NCBI GenBank assembly: GCA_963730065.1
Contig: CAVSQL010000020.1
Span: 310,001 to 374,000 of the forward strand
Direction of reading: 5' to 3'
Origin: UBA9676 sp963730065
GTDB lineage: Bacteria > Actinomycetota > Actinomycetes > Streptosporangiales > Streptosporangiaceae
Length of the DNA stretch: 64,000 nt
Below are positions 1-8,663 of the stretch, piece by piece. The stretch's first letter is position 1, and each line of letters begins with the position of its first letter. The notes under the pieces are model-generated. The model saw only the letters and a program-made list of their open reading frames with translations, was not told where the DNA came from and did not search any database. Made by a program: the position numbers and the translations under genes.

Positions 1-1438
1 TGCCCCACGGGCCCGGCAGGGCCTCGCGGGGCACGGGGGCGACGAGCAGGCGGGTGCCGGCCGGAACTTCGATACCCGCCTGGGCGGCGATAGCCGTGGC
101 CGCCTGCCCGAGCACGGTGCGGCGCAGGCGCCCGTCCTCCTCGTCGAACGCTATCCGCGCCACGCGATCTGATTCGGTGCTGCCGAGCACGGCCGCGCCC
201 GCCCTGTGCAGCGCGGTGATGAACGAGTCGCGCACCGACCGGTTGACGACCAGGTTGTTCTCCGAGCCGCAGATGATGCCGTGGTCGAATGCCTTGCTGG
301 CCACCACCGCCTGGGCGGCGGCCTCAACGTCGGCATCGGCGCAGACCCAGGCGGGCGCGTTCCCCGCCCCGACCCCGATCGCGGGCGTGCCGGAGCTATA
401 GGCGGCTTTGACCATGGCCGTCCCGCCGGTGGCGAGGATCATCGACACGCCGGGGTGGCGCATCAGCGCGGCGGTCGTCGCCCGGGTGGGCCGCCACGGG
501 ACGCTCTGGACCAGATCGGCCGGCGCCCCGCGGCGCCGCAGCACCTCGTGCAGCAGGCCCACGGTCGTGGCTCCGACGTCAGCCGCGTCGGGGTGGGAGC
601 TCACGATGAGCGCGTCCCGCGCCTTGACGCAGATCAAGGCCTTGAACACCAGCGTCGACACCGGGTTGGTCATCGGGATGAGCCCCAGCACGACCCCCAT
701 GGGATCGGCGATCTCGGTCAGCGGCTCCCGCCCGCCGCTGCCGATGACACCCACGCCCGGTTTCCCGATCAGTGATTGCGCCACGTTCAGGCTCGCGAAC
801 CGGTTCTTGTCCGTCTTGTCGGCCACGCAGCCGATGCCGGTCTCAGCCACGGTCGCCGCGGCCAGCTCATGGGCATGGCCCGCGATCTGGGCGGCGAGCG
901 CGGTGATGAGGTCGTCTATCTGCTCCTCGGGCCAGCCGGCGATGCTCTCCCGGGCCGCGGCCGACCGGGTTACGAGTGCATCCATGGCCTGGTCCGGCTC
1001 GCCCGCCAGGATGAACTCCTCAAGGTTCTTGGCGAAGGCACGGGCCTTCCCGGCGGCATTGCGCGACAGCCAGCGCAGCATCGCGACCCCGGCGGCTGGA
1101 TCGCTGTCGCACAAATCCCGCAGCGCGTCGGCGGACAGACGGCGCGCGGCGACGTCAGTGTGCGCGTACACGGTCGCAGACCGCGGGCTGTCGTCGAGCA
1201 GGCCGAACTCGCCGCAGACGGCGCCCGGCCCCATGATCGACACCACGCCATCGCTGTCGAAGTCGGGCCTTTCCACCTCCACGCGCACCTCACCCGAAAC
1301 AATGACGTAGCACGCGTCGCCCCGGCTGCCCTCACGCATGAGGCAGGCCCCCCGGCGGAACCGCACGGATTCCAGATGCGGCTCCAGCCCGGAGAGCCCG
1401 GCATCTTCCGGGCGCCGGTGCCCAGGCTCTGCGACCAT
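1..1438 (-). CDS. Cyclic-nucleotide-binding domain fused to acylating aldehyde dehydrogenase (AdhE-like), 3' end cut by window
   Basis: The gene starts at ATG 1438, with AGAGGAG 7 nt upstream, and stays open to the left edge (479 codons seen). Residues 15-130 form a Crp-type cyclic-nucleotide-binding domain; the phosphate-binding cassette reads GEFGLLDDSPRSATV (77-91) and keeps the Glu and Arg that contact cyclic nucleotide. Residues 160-479 match CoA-acylating acetaldehyde dehydrogenases of the AdhE type: IPMTNPVSTLVFKALI (254-269), ATGGTAMVKAAYSSG, and the catalytic-Cys block FDHGIICGSEN with Cys390. The family converts acyl/acetaldehyde + CoA + NAD to acyl-CoA. AdhE proteins carry an iron-dependent alcohol dehydrogenase domain after this module, but whether one follows here lies outside the window. 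The fusion suggests allosteric control by cAMP or cGMP (inference). The next gene upstream, lon, has the same orientation but is separated by a strong hairpin. Confidence 0.9.
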   Translation of the reverse strand, partial: MVAEPGHRRPEDAGLSGLEPHLESVRFRRGACLMREGSRGDACYVIVSGEVRVEVERPDFDSDGVVSIMGPGAVCGEFGLLDDSPRSATVYAHTDVAARRLSADALRDLCDSDPAAGVAMLRWLSRNAAGKARAFAKNLEEFILAGEPDQAMDALVTRSAAARESIAGWPEEQIDDLITALAAQIAGHAHELAAATVAETGIGCVADKTDKNRFASLNVAQSLIGKPGVGVIGSGGREPLTEIADPMGVVLGLIPMTNPVSTLVFKALICVKARDALIVSSHPDAADVGATTVGLLHEVLRRRGAPADLVQSVPWRPTRATTAALMRHPGVSMILATGGTAMVKAAYSSGTPAIGVGAGNAPAWVCADADVEAAAQAVVASKAFDHGIICGSENNLVVNRSVRDSFITALHRAGAAVLGSTESDRVARIAFDEEDGRLRRTVLGQAATAIAAQAGIEVPAGTRLLVAPVPREALPGPWG

Positions 1439-1719
1439 GCCCGTACTCCTCTGGGGCGAAGCTGACCCAGCGGGCCCCTCCACCCAGTTCTCGCACACCG
1501 CTGGCGCTGTGGCCAGAGGGCAGGCATGCCGGAAACGGGTGGTATTAGCACACCATCGCCGCGATGGCGGCCCGGGCCGGAACCAGCCGCGAGGCTGCTG
1601 CCTCCAGAATCAGACAGGCACCCAGATATTGCAGTAGAGCCGGCCCGGCCCCCACGCCGCCACGTGCCAGGCCGATCCTGTTATCTCCGCGCCGTTGACA
1701 GAGGAGTCCAGAATCGCGT

Positions 1720-1768
1720 CGTGATCATGGGATTACTGTCGTCCCAGCAGCAGTAACCCATGATCACG
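1720..1768. terminator. Long inverted repeat between lon and the aldehyde dehydrogenase gene
   Basis: The arms 1720-1738 and 1751-1768 pair over about 18 bp with a single bulged base and a 12-nt loop. It lies 47 nt past the lon stop codon on the lon transcript, so it could end lon transcription. There is no clear T-run. Part of the arm (GTGATCATGGGAT) recurs at about 59207-59219, so it may instead be a dispersed palindromic repeat. Confidence 0.5.
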
Positions 1769-1814
1769 AACCGGGCGGGCAGTGGCGGGCCTGCGCTTGC
1801 CCGCCACTGGGCGC

Positions 1815-4205
1815 TCAGGCGGCCACGGCGGCCTGCGTGGTGGCTGGCTCCAGGGCCAGCTCGAGGACCTCGCGGACGTCGCTGACCGGGTGGATCTCCA
1901 GTTGCTCCCGCACGCCCTCGGGCACGTCCTCCAGGTCGGGCTCGTTGCGCTTGGGGATCAGCACTGTGGTGATCCCGGCCCGGTGCGCGGCGAGCAGCTT
2001 CTGCTTTACCCCGCCGATCGGGAGCACCCGGCCGGTCAGCGAGACCTCGCCGGTCATGGCGACGTCGCTGCGCACCAGCCGGCCGGACAGCAGCGAGGCC
2101 AGCGCGGTGGTCATGGTGACCCCGGCGCTCGGCCCGTCCTTGGGCACGGCGCCCGCCGGCACGTGCACGTGCACGCTGCGGTCCTTCAGCTCGACGACCG
2201 GCAGATCCAGTTCGTCGCCGTGCGAGCGCAGGTAGGAGAGCGCGATCTGGGCCGACTCCTTCATCACGTCGCCCAGCTGGCCGGTGAGCGTGACCCCGGT
2301 GGTGCCGGTCTCCCGGTCGGCCAGTGACGCCTCAATGAACAGGACGTCGCCGCCGGTGCCGGTGACCGCCAGCCCGGTGGCCACGCCGGGGACGGCAGTC
2401 CGTTCGGCTGATTCCGGGGTGTGCCGCGGGTGACCGAGGTAGCCGCGCAGGTCGTCCGCGCCGACCGCGACCGGGAGCTGCACCTCGCCGGAGGCCAGCT
2501 TCGCGGCGATCTTCCGCAGCACCCGGGCGATGGCCCGCTCCAGCGCGCGCACGCCCGCCTCGCGGGTGTACTCGGTGGCCAGCCGGCGCAGCGCGCCGTC
2601 GGTCACCGTCACGTCGGCGGCGTCCAGCCCGGCCCGCTCCAGCTGCCGTGGCAGCAGGTGGCCCTGGGCGATCGTCACCTTCTCGTCCTCGGTGTAGCCG
2701 TCCAGCGGGATCGGCTCCATCCGGTCCAGCAGCGGCTCGGGTATCGCCTCGGCCACGTTGGCCGTCGCGATGAACAGCACGTCGGACAGGTCGAGCTCGA
2801 CCTCGAGGTAGTGGTCGCGGAACGTGTGGTTCTGCGCCGGGTCCAGCACCTCCAGCAGCGCCGCGGTGGGGTCGCCGCGGTAGTCGGTGCCCAGCTTGTC
2901 CACCTCGTCCAGCAGGATCACCGGGTTCATCGAGGCCGCCTCGCGGATGGCCCGCGCGATCCGGCCGGGCAGCGCGCCGACGTAGGTGCGCCGGTGGCCG
3001 CGGATCTCCGCCTCGTCGCGGACGCCGCCGAGCGCCACCCGCGCGAACTTGCGGCCCATCGCCCGGGCGACCGACTCGCCCAGGGAGGTCTTGCCGACGC
3101 CGGGCGGGCCGGTCAGCGCCAGGACCGCGCCGCTGCGGCGGCCACCGACCAGGGCCAGGCCCTTGTCCGAGCGCCGCTTGCGGACCGCCAGGTACTCGAT
3201 GATCCGGTCCTTCACGTCGTCCAGCCCGGCGTGGTCCGCGTCGAGAATCGCGCGCGCCGCGCCGATGTCATAGGCGTCGTCGGTCCGGGTGTTCCACGGG
3301 ATCTCCAGCACCGTGTCCAGCCAGGTGCGGATCCAGCCCGCCTCCGGCGAGGCGTCCGAGCCGCGCTCCAGCTTGGCGGCCTCCTTCAGCGCCGCCTCGG
3401 CCACCTTCTCCGGCAGGTCGGCGGCCTCGATCCGGGCCCGGTAGTCCTCTTCCTCGGTGGCCGCGTCGCCCGGCTTGCCGTTCAGCTCGGCCAGCTCCTT
3501 GCGGATCGCCGCCAGCTGCTGGCGGAGCAGGAACTCCCGCTGCTGCTTCTCCATGCCCTCGCGGACGTCGTTCTGGATCGTCTCCGCGACGTCCAGCTCG
3601 GCGATGTGGTCACGGGCCCAGCCGACCAGCCGCTCCAGCCGCTGCTCGGGGTCGATCGTCTCCAGCAGCTCCTTGCGCTGGTCCAGGCTGAGATAGCCGG
3701 CGTAGCCCGCGCTGTCGGCCAGCGCCGACGGGTCGTTGAGCTGCTGGAGGACGTCCACCAGCTGCCACGCCCCGCGCTTTTGCAGGATCGTGGCCGCCAG
3801 CCCGCGGTATTCGAGCGCCAGCTCCTGCGCGCGGGAGCTCGCGGGGGGCTCCTCCTCGACCGTCCCCTCGACCCACAGCGCGGCGCCGGGGCCGGTGGTG
3901 CCGACGCCGATCCGCATCCGGGACAGGCCGCGGACGACCGCGGCGCGCTCGCCGCTGGGCAGCCGCCCGACCTGCTCGACCGCGGCGAGCGTGCCCACCG
4001 GGGCGTACGTGCCGCCCAGCCGTGGCACCAGCAGCACCTGCGGGCCGTCTCCGCCGCTTTCGGGCGCCTGCGCCGAGATCTGCGCCGCCTCGATGGACGC
4101 CCGTGCCTCGGAGCTGGAGATATCCAGCGGCACGACCATGGTCGGCAGCACGACCGTGTCATCGAGCGGCAGCACGGGCAGCGAGAGCTTCATGCTCATC
4201 GTCAC
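1815..4205 (-). CDS. lon: ATP-dependent Lon protease
   Basis: 796 aa, the normal LonA length. Residues 10-200 are the LON substrate-binding domain (starting SLPVLPLDDTVVLPTMVVPL), followed by a helical linker, an AAA+ module with Walker A GPPGVGKTSLG and the Walker B region VILLDEVDKLG, and the C-terminal serine/lysine protease domain. The catalytic Ser lies in KDGPSAGVTM (about S693) and the catalytic Lys in GGVKQKLLAAH (about K736). Cytoplasmic Lon degrades misfolded and regulatory proteins. ATG 4205 is the first of three close in-frame ATGs (residues 1, 3 and 5). The 150-bp gap to the upstream kinase gene contains the short inverted repeats GTTGT/ACAAC and ACAAC/GTTGT just before the start, which may be an operator. 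They do not match the HspR HAIR consensus with its usual 7-bp spacing. Confidence 0.97.
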   Translation of the reverse strand: MTMSMKLSLPVLPLDDTVVLPTMVVPLDISSSEARASIEAAQISAQAPESGGDGPQVLLVPRLGGTYAPVGTLAAVEQVGRLPSGERAAVVRGLSRMRIGVGTTGPGAALWVEGTVEEEPPASSRAQELALEYRGLAATILQKRGAWQLVDVLQQLNDPSALADSAGYAGYLSLDQRKELLETIDPEQRLERLVGWARDHIAELDVAETIQNDVREGMEKQQREFLLRQQLAAIRKELAELNGKPGDAATEEEDYRARIEAADLPEKVAEAALKEAAKLERGSDASPEAGWIRTWLDTVLEIPWNTRTDDAYDIGAARAILDADHAGLDDVKDRIIEYLAVRKRRSDKGLALVGGRRSGAVLALTGPPGVGKTSLGESVARAMGRKFARVALGGVRDEAEIRGHRRTYVGALPGRIARAIREAASMNPVILLDEVDKLGTDYRGDPTAALLEVLDPAQNHTFRDHYLEVELDLSDVLFIATANVAEAIPEPLLDRMEPIPLDGYTEDEKVTIAQGHLLPRQLERAGLDAADVTVTDGALRRLATEYTREAGVRALERAIARVLRKIAAKLASGEVQLPVAVGADDLRGYLGHPRHTPESAERTAVPGVATGLAVTGTGGDVLFIEASLADRETGTTGVTLTGQLGDVMKESAQIALSYLRSHGDELDLPVVELKDRSVHVHVPAGAVPKDGPSAGVTMTTALASLLSGRLVRSDVAMTGEVSLTGRVLPIGGVKQKLLAAHRAGITTVLIPKRNEPDLEDVPEGVREQLEIHPVSDVREVLELALEPATTQAAVAA

Positions 4206-4359
4206 TTCCTGACAACTGAGTAGGTTGTAAGTTCAACAACCAGTGGCCAGGATTGTTTCGCCCCAGCGTTCGCCATCAGCGGACGGTCCCGGCCCGCACG
4301 CGAGCTACCGCGCCCGCTGTCTGATCCGGTGGACCGGTACTCAGCCCACGCGCGCGGGT

Positions 4360-6075
4360 TCAAAGGCCAGCGCGGATGCTGCGCAGGGCGAGCCGCATCT
4401 CAGCGGCGGTAGAGAAGCGGTCAGCGCTGGCTGGGGCGCATGCCTTGATGAGGAACTCGGCCAGCTCTGGGTTGAGATCGGATCGGAACGTTCTCGGATC
4501 GATCACCGGCTCGTCGACCCTGGGCATCGAGTTCGGGTACGGGTGCTGGCCCTTGCACAGGAGCTGGTAGAGCACCACACCGACCGCGAACAGGTCGGTG
4601 GAGACGTCCCAGCGGGTGAGGCTGGCGTCGGGTGGCTGGTACGGCGGTGTGCCCGACTGCGTATGCACGGGGTCGCCGACCCGGGAAGCGATGTTGAAGT
4701 CGAGCAGTTTCGCCCCGGTGCGGGTGAGCATCACGTTGAGCGGCTTGATGTCGCGGTGCACCAGCCCTTTGTCCTGCAGCTCCATCCACTCGTGGAGCTC
4801 GGCTTCGGACAGCTCGCCCTCGCGGCGCTGGGCATCCAGCTGCTTCAGGCGCGCCGCATCCGGATGAATGGCAACGAGCGCGTCCAGCAGATCGAGGGCG
4901 ACATCGACCGCCTCCCGGTCGCGAAGGCTCCTCCTCTTCCCGATAACGAAATCGTTGAGGGACTCGCCGTCGATGAACTCGGTGATGAGGTACCAGTCGC
5001 CGTCGCCGGTCTTGCCGGCCCAGAAGACCTCCACCACGTTGGGATGGTGGATCTTCCGCAGGGCGCCGATCTCGCGCCGCACCGCCGCATACCCGGCGGC
5101 GCTGTCGAAGAGCTTGAGCGCCCGCTCCTCATCCTCGACGTCATCGCGCACCCGGTAGACCTTCGAAAAGCCGCCCTGCCCGAGTACGTCCAGAATCTCG
5201 AAGCGGCTGTCGATGAAGTCGCCGATAGCGTAGCCAGCGGCTTTGGCCCCGGCCGGGGATCGCTCCTCTGCCGGGTCAGGTTCCGGCAGCGCCTGGCTGT
5301 CGCTGGGAGGGGCTTTTGCGGCCGGTTCTCGCCTGGTCTGGCCCACCCGAGGCTCGGCTCCGGCCTCCTCCGGCACCGGGTCTCGTGCGAAGTGTTCCTC
5401 AGCAGCTTCCAGGGCCGCCAGCGCCACATCGAGCTGATCTGCGTTCTCGATATTTTCGAGCAGGCCGCGCAGCCGGTCGCATTCAGACCTGAACTCTGTT
5501 TCGCGTTTCGTTGCCGCTTCCACAGCCCTCTCTGCGCGCTGCCGGCTTTGCCCGCTTGCGTCAGCCGCGGCGCGCATCTGCTCCTCGGCCACACGGATCT
5601 TGTTCTTCAGCCGGTCCGCCTGAGAGCTCCGCCAGTCCCGGAATCGCTGCCGCAACGCTGACCGGCTCAGCCTCAGCGACTGCGGGGGGCCTGTTCCCTG
5701 AGCAATCGCCTCCTCAACCGCGCTCCGGAGGTCAGGTATCCGCATGTCGCGCTTAATGATGATCTCTTCAACATCGTAGCGCTCGAATACGTTTCTCCGC
5801 ATAGAGCCAGCTGGGGGACTTCCCGTGACAAGTATGCGGCGCGTGTGGGGATAACGAATCCGCATCATGTCAAGAAGCTCGCCACCCTGAAGGTCACTAT
5901 CTGACTCTAGATTAAGATCGACCAGCGCAACGTCGTAAGAAACGCCCGACTCCAGCAGCTCTATCGCTTTGGCCATCGATTCGGCCGAGTCTACATCATG
6001 GTCGCCGAGTCTTCTCTTGATTAGCTGGAGCCATTCCTGATCGTCGTCCACGTGTAGAATCCGCGCCAATGACAC
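4360..6075 (-). CDS. Receiver-coiled coil-Ser/Thr protein kinase fusion
   Basis: 571 aa from a GTG start. Residues 5-125 are a complete response-regulator receiver: acidic pocket DDD (10-12), phospho-acceptor D53 in ALVDLNL, the Thr in LVTGS and the Lys in IIIKRD. Residues 150-235 are charged and probably coiled coil, followed by a Pro/Ala-rich linker. Residues 285-565 are a Hanks-type kinase: Gly loop LGQGGFSKVYRV, ATP-binding Lys K321, catalytic loop HRDIKPLNV (D442) and APE-region equivalent GTPPYQPPD. The Mg-binding DFG is DFN (459-461), and about 30 extra charged residues precede the catalytic loop. No membrane segment is seen, so it should be cytosolic. The receiver is clearly paralogous to that of the 7001-7687 protein. 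The likely role is a kinase switched by phosphorelay from the nearby histidine kinase (inference). The gene is less GC-biased than its flanks. Confidence 0.92.
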   Translation of the reverse strand: MSLARILHVDDDQEWLQLIKRRLGDHDVDSAESMAKAIELLESGVSYDVALVDLNLESDSDLQGGELLDMMRIRYPHTRRILVTGSPPAGSMRRNVFERYDVEEIIIKRDMRIPDLRSAVEEAIAQGTGPPQSLRLSRSALRQRFRDWRSSQADRLKNKIRVAEEQMRAAADASGQSRQRAERAVEAATKRETEFRSECDRLRGLLENIENADQLDVALAALEAAEEHFARDPVPEEAGAEPRVGQTRREPAAKAPPSDSQALPEPDPAEERSPAGAKAAGYAIGDFIDSRFEILDVLGQGGFSKVYRVRDDVEDEERALKLFDSAAGYAAVRREIGALRKIHHPNVVEVFWAGKTGDGDWYLITEFIDGESLNDFVIGKRRSLRDREAVDVALDLLDALVAIHPDAARLKQLDAQRREGELSEAELHEWMELQDKGLVHRDIKPLNVMLTRTGAKLLDFNIASRVGDPVHTQSGTPPYQPPDASLTRWDVSTDLFAVGVVLYQLLCKGQHPYPNSMPRVDEPVIDPRTFRSDLNPELAEFLIKACAPASADRFSTAAEMRLALRSIRAGL

Positions 6076-6151
6076 TCACCAGCTTCTCTCCGGCAGCAGT
6101 TCACATCTTAGAGACCGAGGCAACCGATAGGATCGGACAATTCAGATTTTT

Positions 6152-6166
6152 CTAATGTAACATTAG
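6152..6166. promoter_or_regulatory. Perfect 15-bp AT-rich palindrome upstream of the receiver-kinase gene
   Basis: CTAATGTAACATTAG is a perfect 7-1-7 palindrome in an AT-rich patch that is very unusual for this GC-rich DNA. It lies 77 bp upstream of the receiver-kinase GTG and between that gene and the divergent membrane-protein gene. It is a likely operator; the binding protein is unknown. Confidence 0.55.
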
Positions 6167-6398
6167 CGCCCACTCCAAGGTCGCCAGGCAGCTGCTCCCA
6201 CTCTACGGATTTCGTGCCGTCACGCTCCGGTCCCGGCCGCGCCAGGGCGCTGTCGGTAACCCCTGCTGGGATTGTAACCAGGGATGCACCCGGAGTGCCC
6301 CCCGGGTGCTGCGTCTTCGCCCGGCAGGGGCAAGGCTGAGCCCTGATCAACACTGCGAACGGCGTCTATGCCCTGGCTGCGCCTGTCATGCTTATCCC

Positions 6399-6947
6399 GT
6401 GGGGACCATCATCGCCAAGGCCCAATGGGGTGACGTCGCAACGTGGGTAGGCGGGATCGCCACCGCCGTAGCCCTGATTCTCACCTACTGGCTGCTGCGC
6501 ATAACCCTCCGCGAGCAGAGGCGGCTGCAAACCGAGCAACGCCAAACCCAGGCGCGGCTCGTTTCCGCGTGGTCGAGCCAGATCCAGCGAGCGGCCGACA
6601 GCCCTCGTTACTCCGTTACCGTCACGCTGAAGAACAACAGCGACGAGCCAATCTACGGCCTGCGGGCCGCGGTCGGCCCGGGGTGGTCCGCCAACGACCG
6701 GTCGTACACGGAGCTCGACCTCATCTACGTCATGCCGCCCAAGTCCCATCAGGACGGGGAGGTTTCAATACAGCTTCACCGGCACCCGGCGGACACCGAC
6801 GAGTCGCTGCCCGTCGAGCTGATCTTCAGCGACGCTGCCGGCAGATTCTGGCACCGTGACCGGAACGGTGAGCTGACACAGATTACCGATGAGCGGCCGC
6901 CATCCGGCGGAAAGCACTTCTTCAAGGCCACCCCGGGCGCCAAGTGA
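6399..6947 (+). CDS. Small membrane-anchored protein of unknown function
   Basis: Possible starts are ATG 6306 and GTG 6399. I prefer 6399 because the extra N-terminal residues are Cys/Arg-rich and look non-coding, although neither start has a good ribosome site. From GTG 6399 the product is 182 aa: one membrane helix (WVGGIATAVALILTYWLL, residues about 16-33), a short basic coiled-coil stalk rich in Gln and Arg, then a soluble beta-rich domain (VTVTLKNNSDEPIYGLRAAV) resembling an Ig-like or immunity-type fold, ending about residue 165. It is the only plus-strand gene inside the signalling island and is divergent from the receiver-kinase gene. I do not recognise a named family; a membrane sensor or partner of the island is possible. 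Confidence 0.7.
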   Translation: MGTIIAKAQWGDVATWVGGIATAVALILTYWLLRITLREQRRLQTEQRQTQARLVSAWSSQIQRAADSPRYSVTVTLKNNSDEPIYGLRAAVGPGWSANDRSYTELDLIYVMPPKSHQDGEVSIQLHRHPADTDESLPVELIFSDAAGRFWHRDRNGELTQITDERPPSGGKHFFKATPGAK

Positions 6948-7000
6948 CCGCGTCAGAACCCGCCCGCCCGCGTGCCAATCGGGACTGAGCTCCCCCGGCC

Positions 7001-7687
7001 TCAAGCCCCGAACGTGCTCTTCAGCAGCTCGAATTGTTCTGAAACCTGCTCCATATCCGCTGGGCTGCGCACAGTGTTCACCATGGTCGCAAACCTGGAG
7101 CACGCTTTCTCCAGACTCGCCTTCGCGGCGGCCAGATCCGCTAGCTGGCTGCCAGAACTCTCGGTTGCCACCCCGAGGCGGCGCGCTTCCCGGAGGTCAT
7201 TCTTGAGGGTTTGCTCCTGCTGGCTGAGCTGCTGAAGCATCGCATCATTCCAGGTGCGGAAGCTTCTCCACACCGTCGACTTCTCGTCCTTCAAGCCATC
7301 CGGGACGTCGCCGCCTGTGCGCTCCACCGCAGCCCTTACCACCTGGCGCACAACCGAGAGACGCATCTTGTCCTTGAGCAGCAGATCATCGACGCCATAC
7401 TCGTCGAACACCGCCTTCACCGCGCTCGGAGTCCAGCCTGTGAGCGCTATGCGGCGCGTCGAGGGATAATCTTCTTTTATCAGTTTGAGAAGCTCTCCGC
7501 CCAGCATGTCATCGCCCGATGGGAGCAGGTTCAGGTCCACTACCGCAACGTCATACGTCACACCACTACGCAGCAGATCTATTGCTTTCTCGTAGGTAGG
7601 TGCCTCAGAGACCTCATATTGCGGTAGCGCCCGCCGGATCAGATCCAGCCAGACACCTTCATCGTCTACCAGCAGCACACTCGCCAT
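7001..7687 (-). CDS. Response regulator, receiver plus helical C-terminal region
   Basis: 228 aa if started at ATG 7687 (MASVLLVDDEG), which places the first beta strand normally; an upstream start at 7723 adds 12 residues. The receiver (residues 1-120) has DDE, phospho-acceptor Asp in AVVDLNL, Thr in ALTGW and Lys in LLLKDKM. The rest is Gln/Leu/Ala-rich and helical (LQQLSQQEQTLKNDLREA and following), with no DNA-binding domain. The receiver shares an unusual set of positions with the receiver-kinase protein (SGV-YDVA-VDLNL, LGGELL, YP-TRRI, VF--Y-V, K--MR), showing recent duplication. It may be a phospho-transfer intermediate or an adaptor that docks by coiled coil. It follows the 7810-8652 regulator in the same orientation after 122 bp. 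Confidence 0.88.
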   Translation of the reverse strand: MASVLLVDDEGVWLDLIRRALPQYEVSEAPTYEKAIDLLRSGVTYDVAVVDLNLLPSGDDMLGGELLKLIKEDYPSTRRIALTGWTPSAVKAVFDEYGVDDLLLKDKMRLSVVRQVVRAAVERTGGDVPDGLKDEKSTVWRSFRTWNDAMLQQLSQQEQTLKNDLREARRLGVATESSGSQLADLAAAKASLEKACSRFATMVNTVRSPADMEQVSEQFELLKSTFGA

Positions 7688-7809
7688 TGAATCATGCCTA
7701 TACGTTGGAAACCTGTTTACCACATCTGGGACACCTATCCCGGATCCGCACGCGCCCCTAAACCCGGCGGCTGGCTGGGCCGGCCCATTGCGAGCCCCAC
7801 CCCGTCCCG

Positions 7810-8652
7810 TTACCCTAAGCTAAACTCGTCGCGCCGGTTCTCCTTGATTATGAAGACATTGCCCTTGGTGCCCTGGCCCGTCAGCTCTTCGGCCGGAGTC
7901 CTCCTACCTTTTGCCTCAGGAATATTGGCAGACCTGAACACGGCCTCAAGGCGCTGATCAAGTTTCTCCTCGGCGCCGAGGCAAATCAGCACGCCCGCTG
8001 CGACCGCACGGCTCCAGTAGCTGCCGTAGACCATCTGATTTTCGGTGTCGATGTACGCGTGCCCGGCTCCGGACCTGGGAACAAGCGGCAGGTACTCGCC
8101 ATACAGCTGGCTGAGAAAACGGTAGAAGCTGCCCATGTCCCCCTGGAAATCGGCTGCCGCCTTGGCCTGGTAGTCCCAGCTCATCGGGTCGGCCGTGCCC
8201 CGGAGAGCCTCGCGGGCGTCCATGCGCCCGGAGGCTGCCGCACTTCTGTACGCCTCGAGCCCGCCCGCGAGCAGGCGCCTGATCTCCGAAGGGCGGACAG
8301 TGCTCTTCCCGACGGTGTAGTAAGCGCCGTACTTCATGATCGCGTCACGGGTTATCGGCAGGACGTCCTGGCCGCTCCGGCCGGTGACGACCACGATGCT
8401 CGTCTCGTCGCCAGCCGCCCGGATCTTCTCCATGACGCGCAGGCCATCTACATTCTCGTCATCTGATACGTCAAGCCCGATATCGACGAAGGCCACCGCG
8501 AATTTTTCCTCATCGATCAGTCGCTTAGCGGTCTTCAGGTCCTTCGCTACCTTGGGAGCCTTTTCTGGTATCTGAGAGCTTACGGCGCGCTCATATATTC
8601 CGTGCCACTCATCCTCATCTTCGACTATGAGAACGTTCTCGTCAGATCCCAT
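7810..8652 (-). CDS. Response regulator with an unrecognised C-terminal domain
   Basis: 280 aa from ATG 8652, which is preceded by AGAGGAAAA. A GTG at 8667 overlaps the stop of the histidine-kinase gene (GTGA) and would add five residues. Residues 3-130 are a receiver with an ED acidic pair, phospho-acceptor in VAFVDIGLD, Thr in VVVTGRSG and Lys in TVGKST. Residues 140-280 match no output domain I know: a helical stretch with MSWDYQAKAAADFQGDMG, then YGSYWSRAVAAGVLICLG and an Arg/Lys-rich end GNVFIIKENRRDEFSLG. The coupling to the kinase gene makes it the likely direct phosphorylation partner. Confidence 0.88.
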   Translation of the reverse strand: MGSDENVLIVEDEDEWHGIYERAVSSQIPEKAPKVAKDLKTAKRLIDEEKFAVAFVDIGLDVSDDENVDGLRVMEKIRAAGDETSIVVVTGRSGQDVLPITRDAIMKYGAYYTVGKSTVRPSEIRRLLAGGLEAYRSAAASGRMDAREALRGTADPMSWDYQAKAAADFQGDMGSFYRFLSQLYGEYLPLVPRSGAGHAYIDTENQMVYGSYWSRAVAAGVLICLGAEEKLDQRLEAVFRSANIPEAKGRRTPAEELTGQGTKGNVFIIKENRRDEFSLG

Positions 8653-8663
8653 GATTTTCCTCT

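Noticed and set aside
2421..4223. A 600-codon plus-strand open frame opposite lon
   Set aside because: Composition is Arg/Gly/Val-rich as expected from the antisense of a GC-rich gene; lon on the other strand is certain.
4206..4245. Possible HspR (HAIR) operator before lon
   Set aside because: TTGA and ACTCA halves are present, but spacing is 9 bp instead of 7 and several fixed bases differ.
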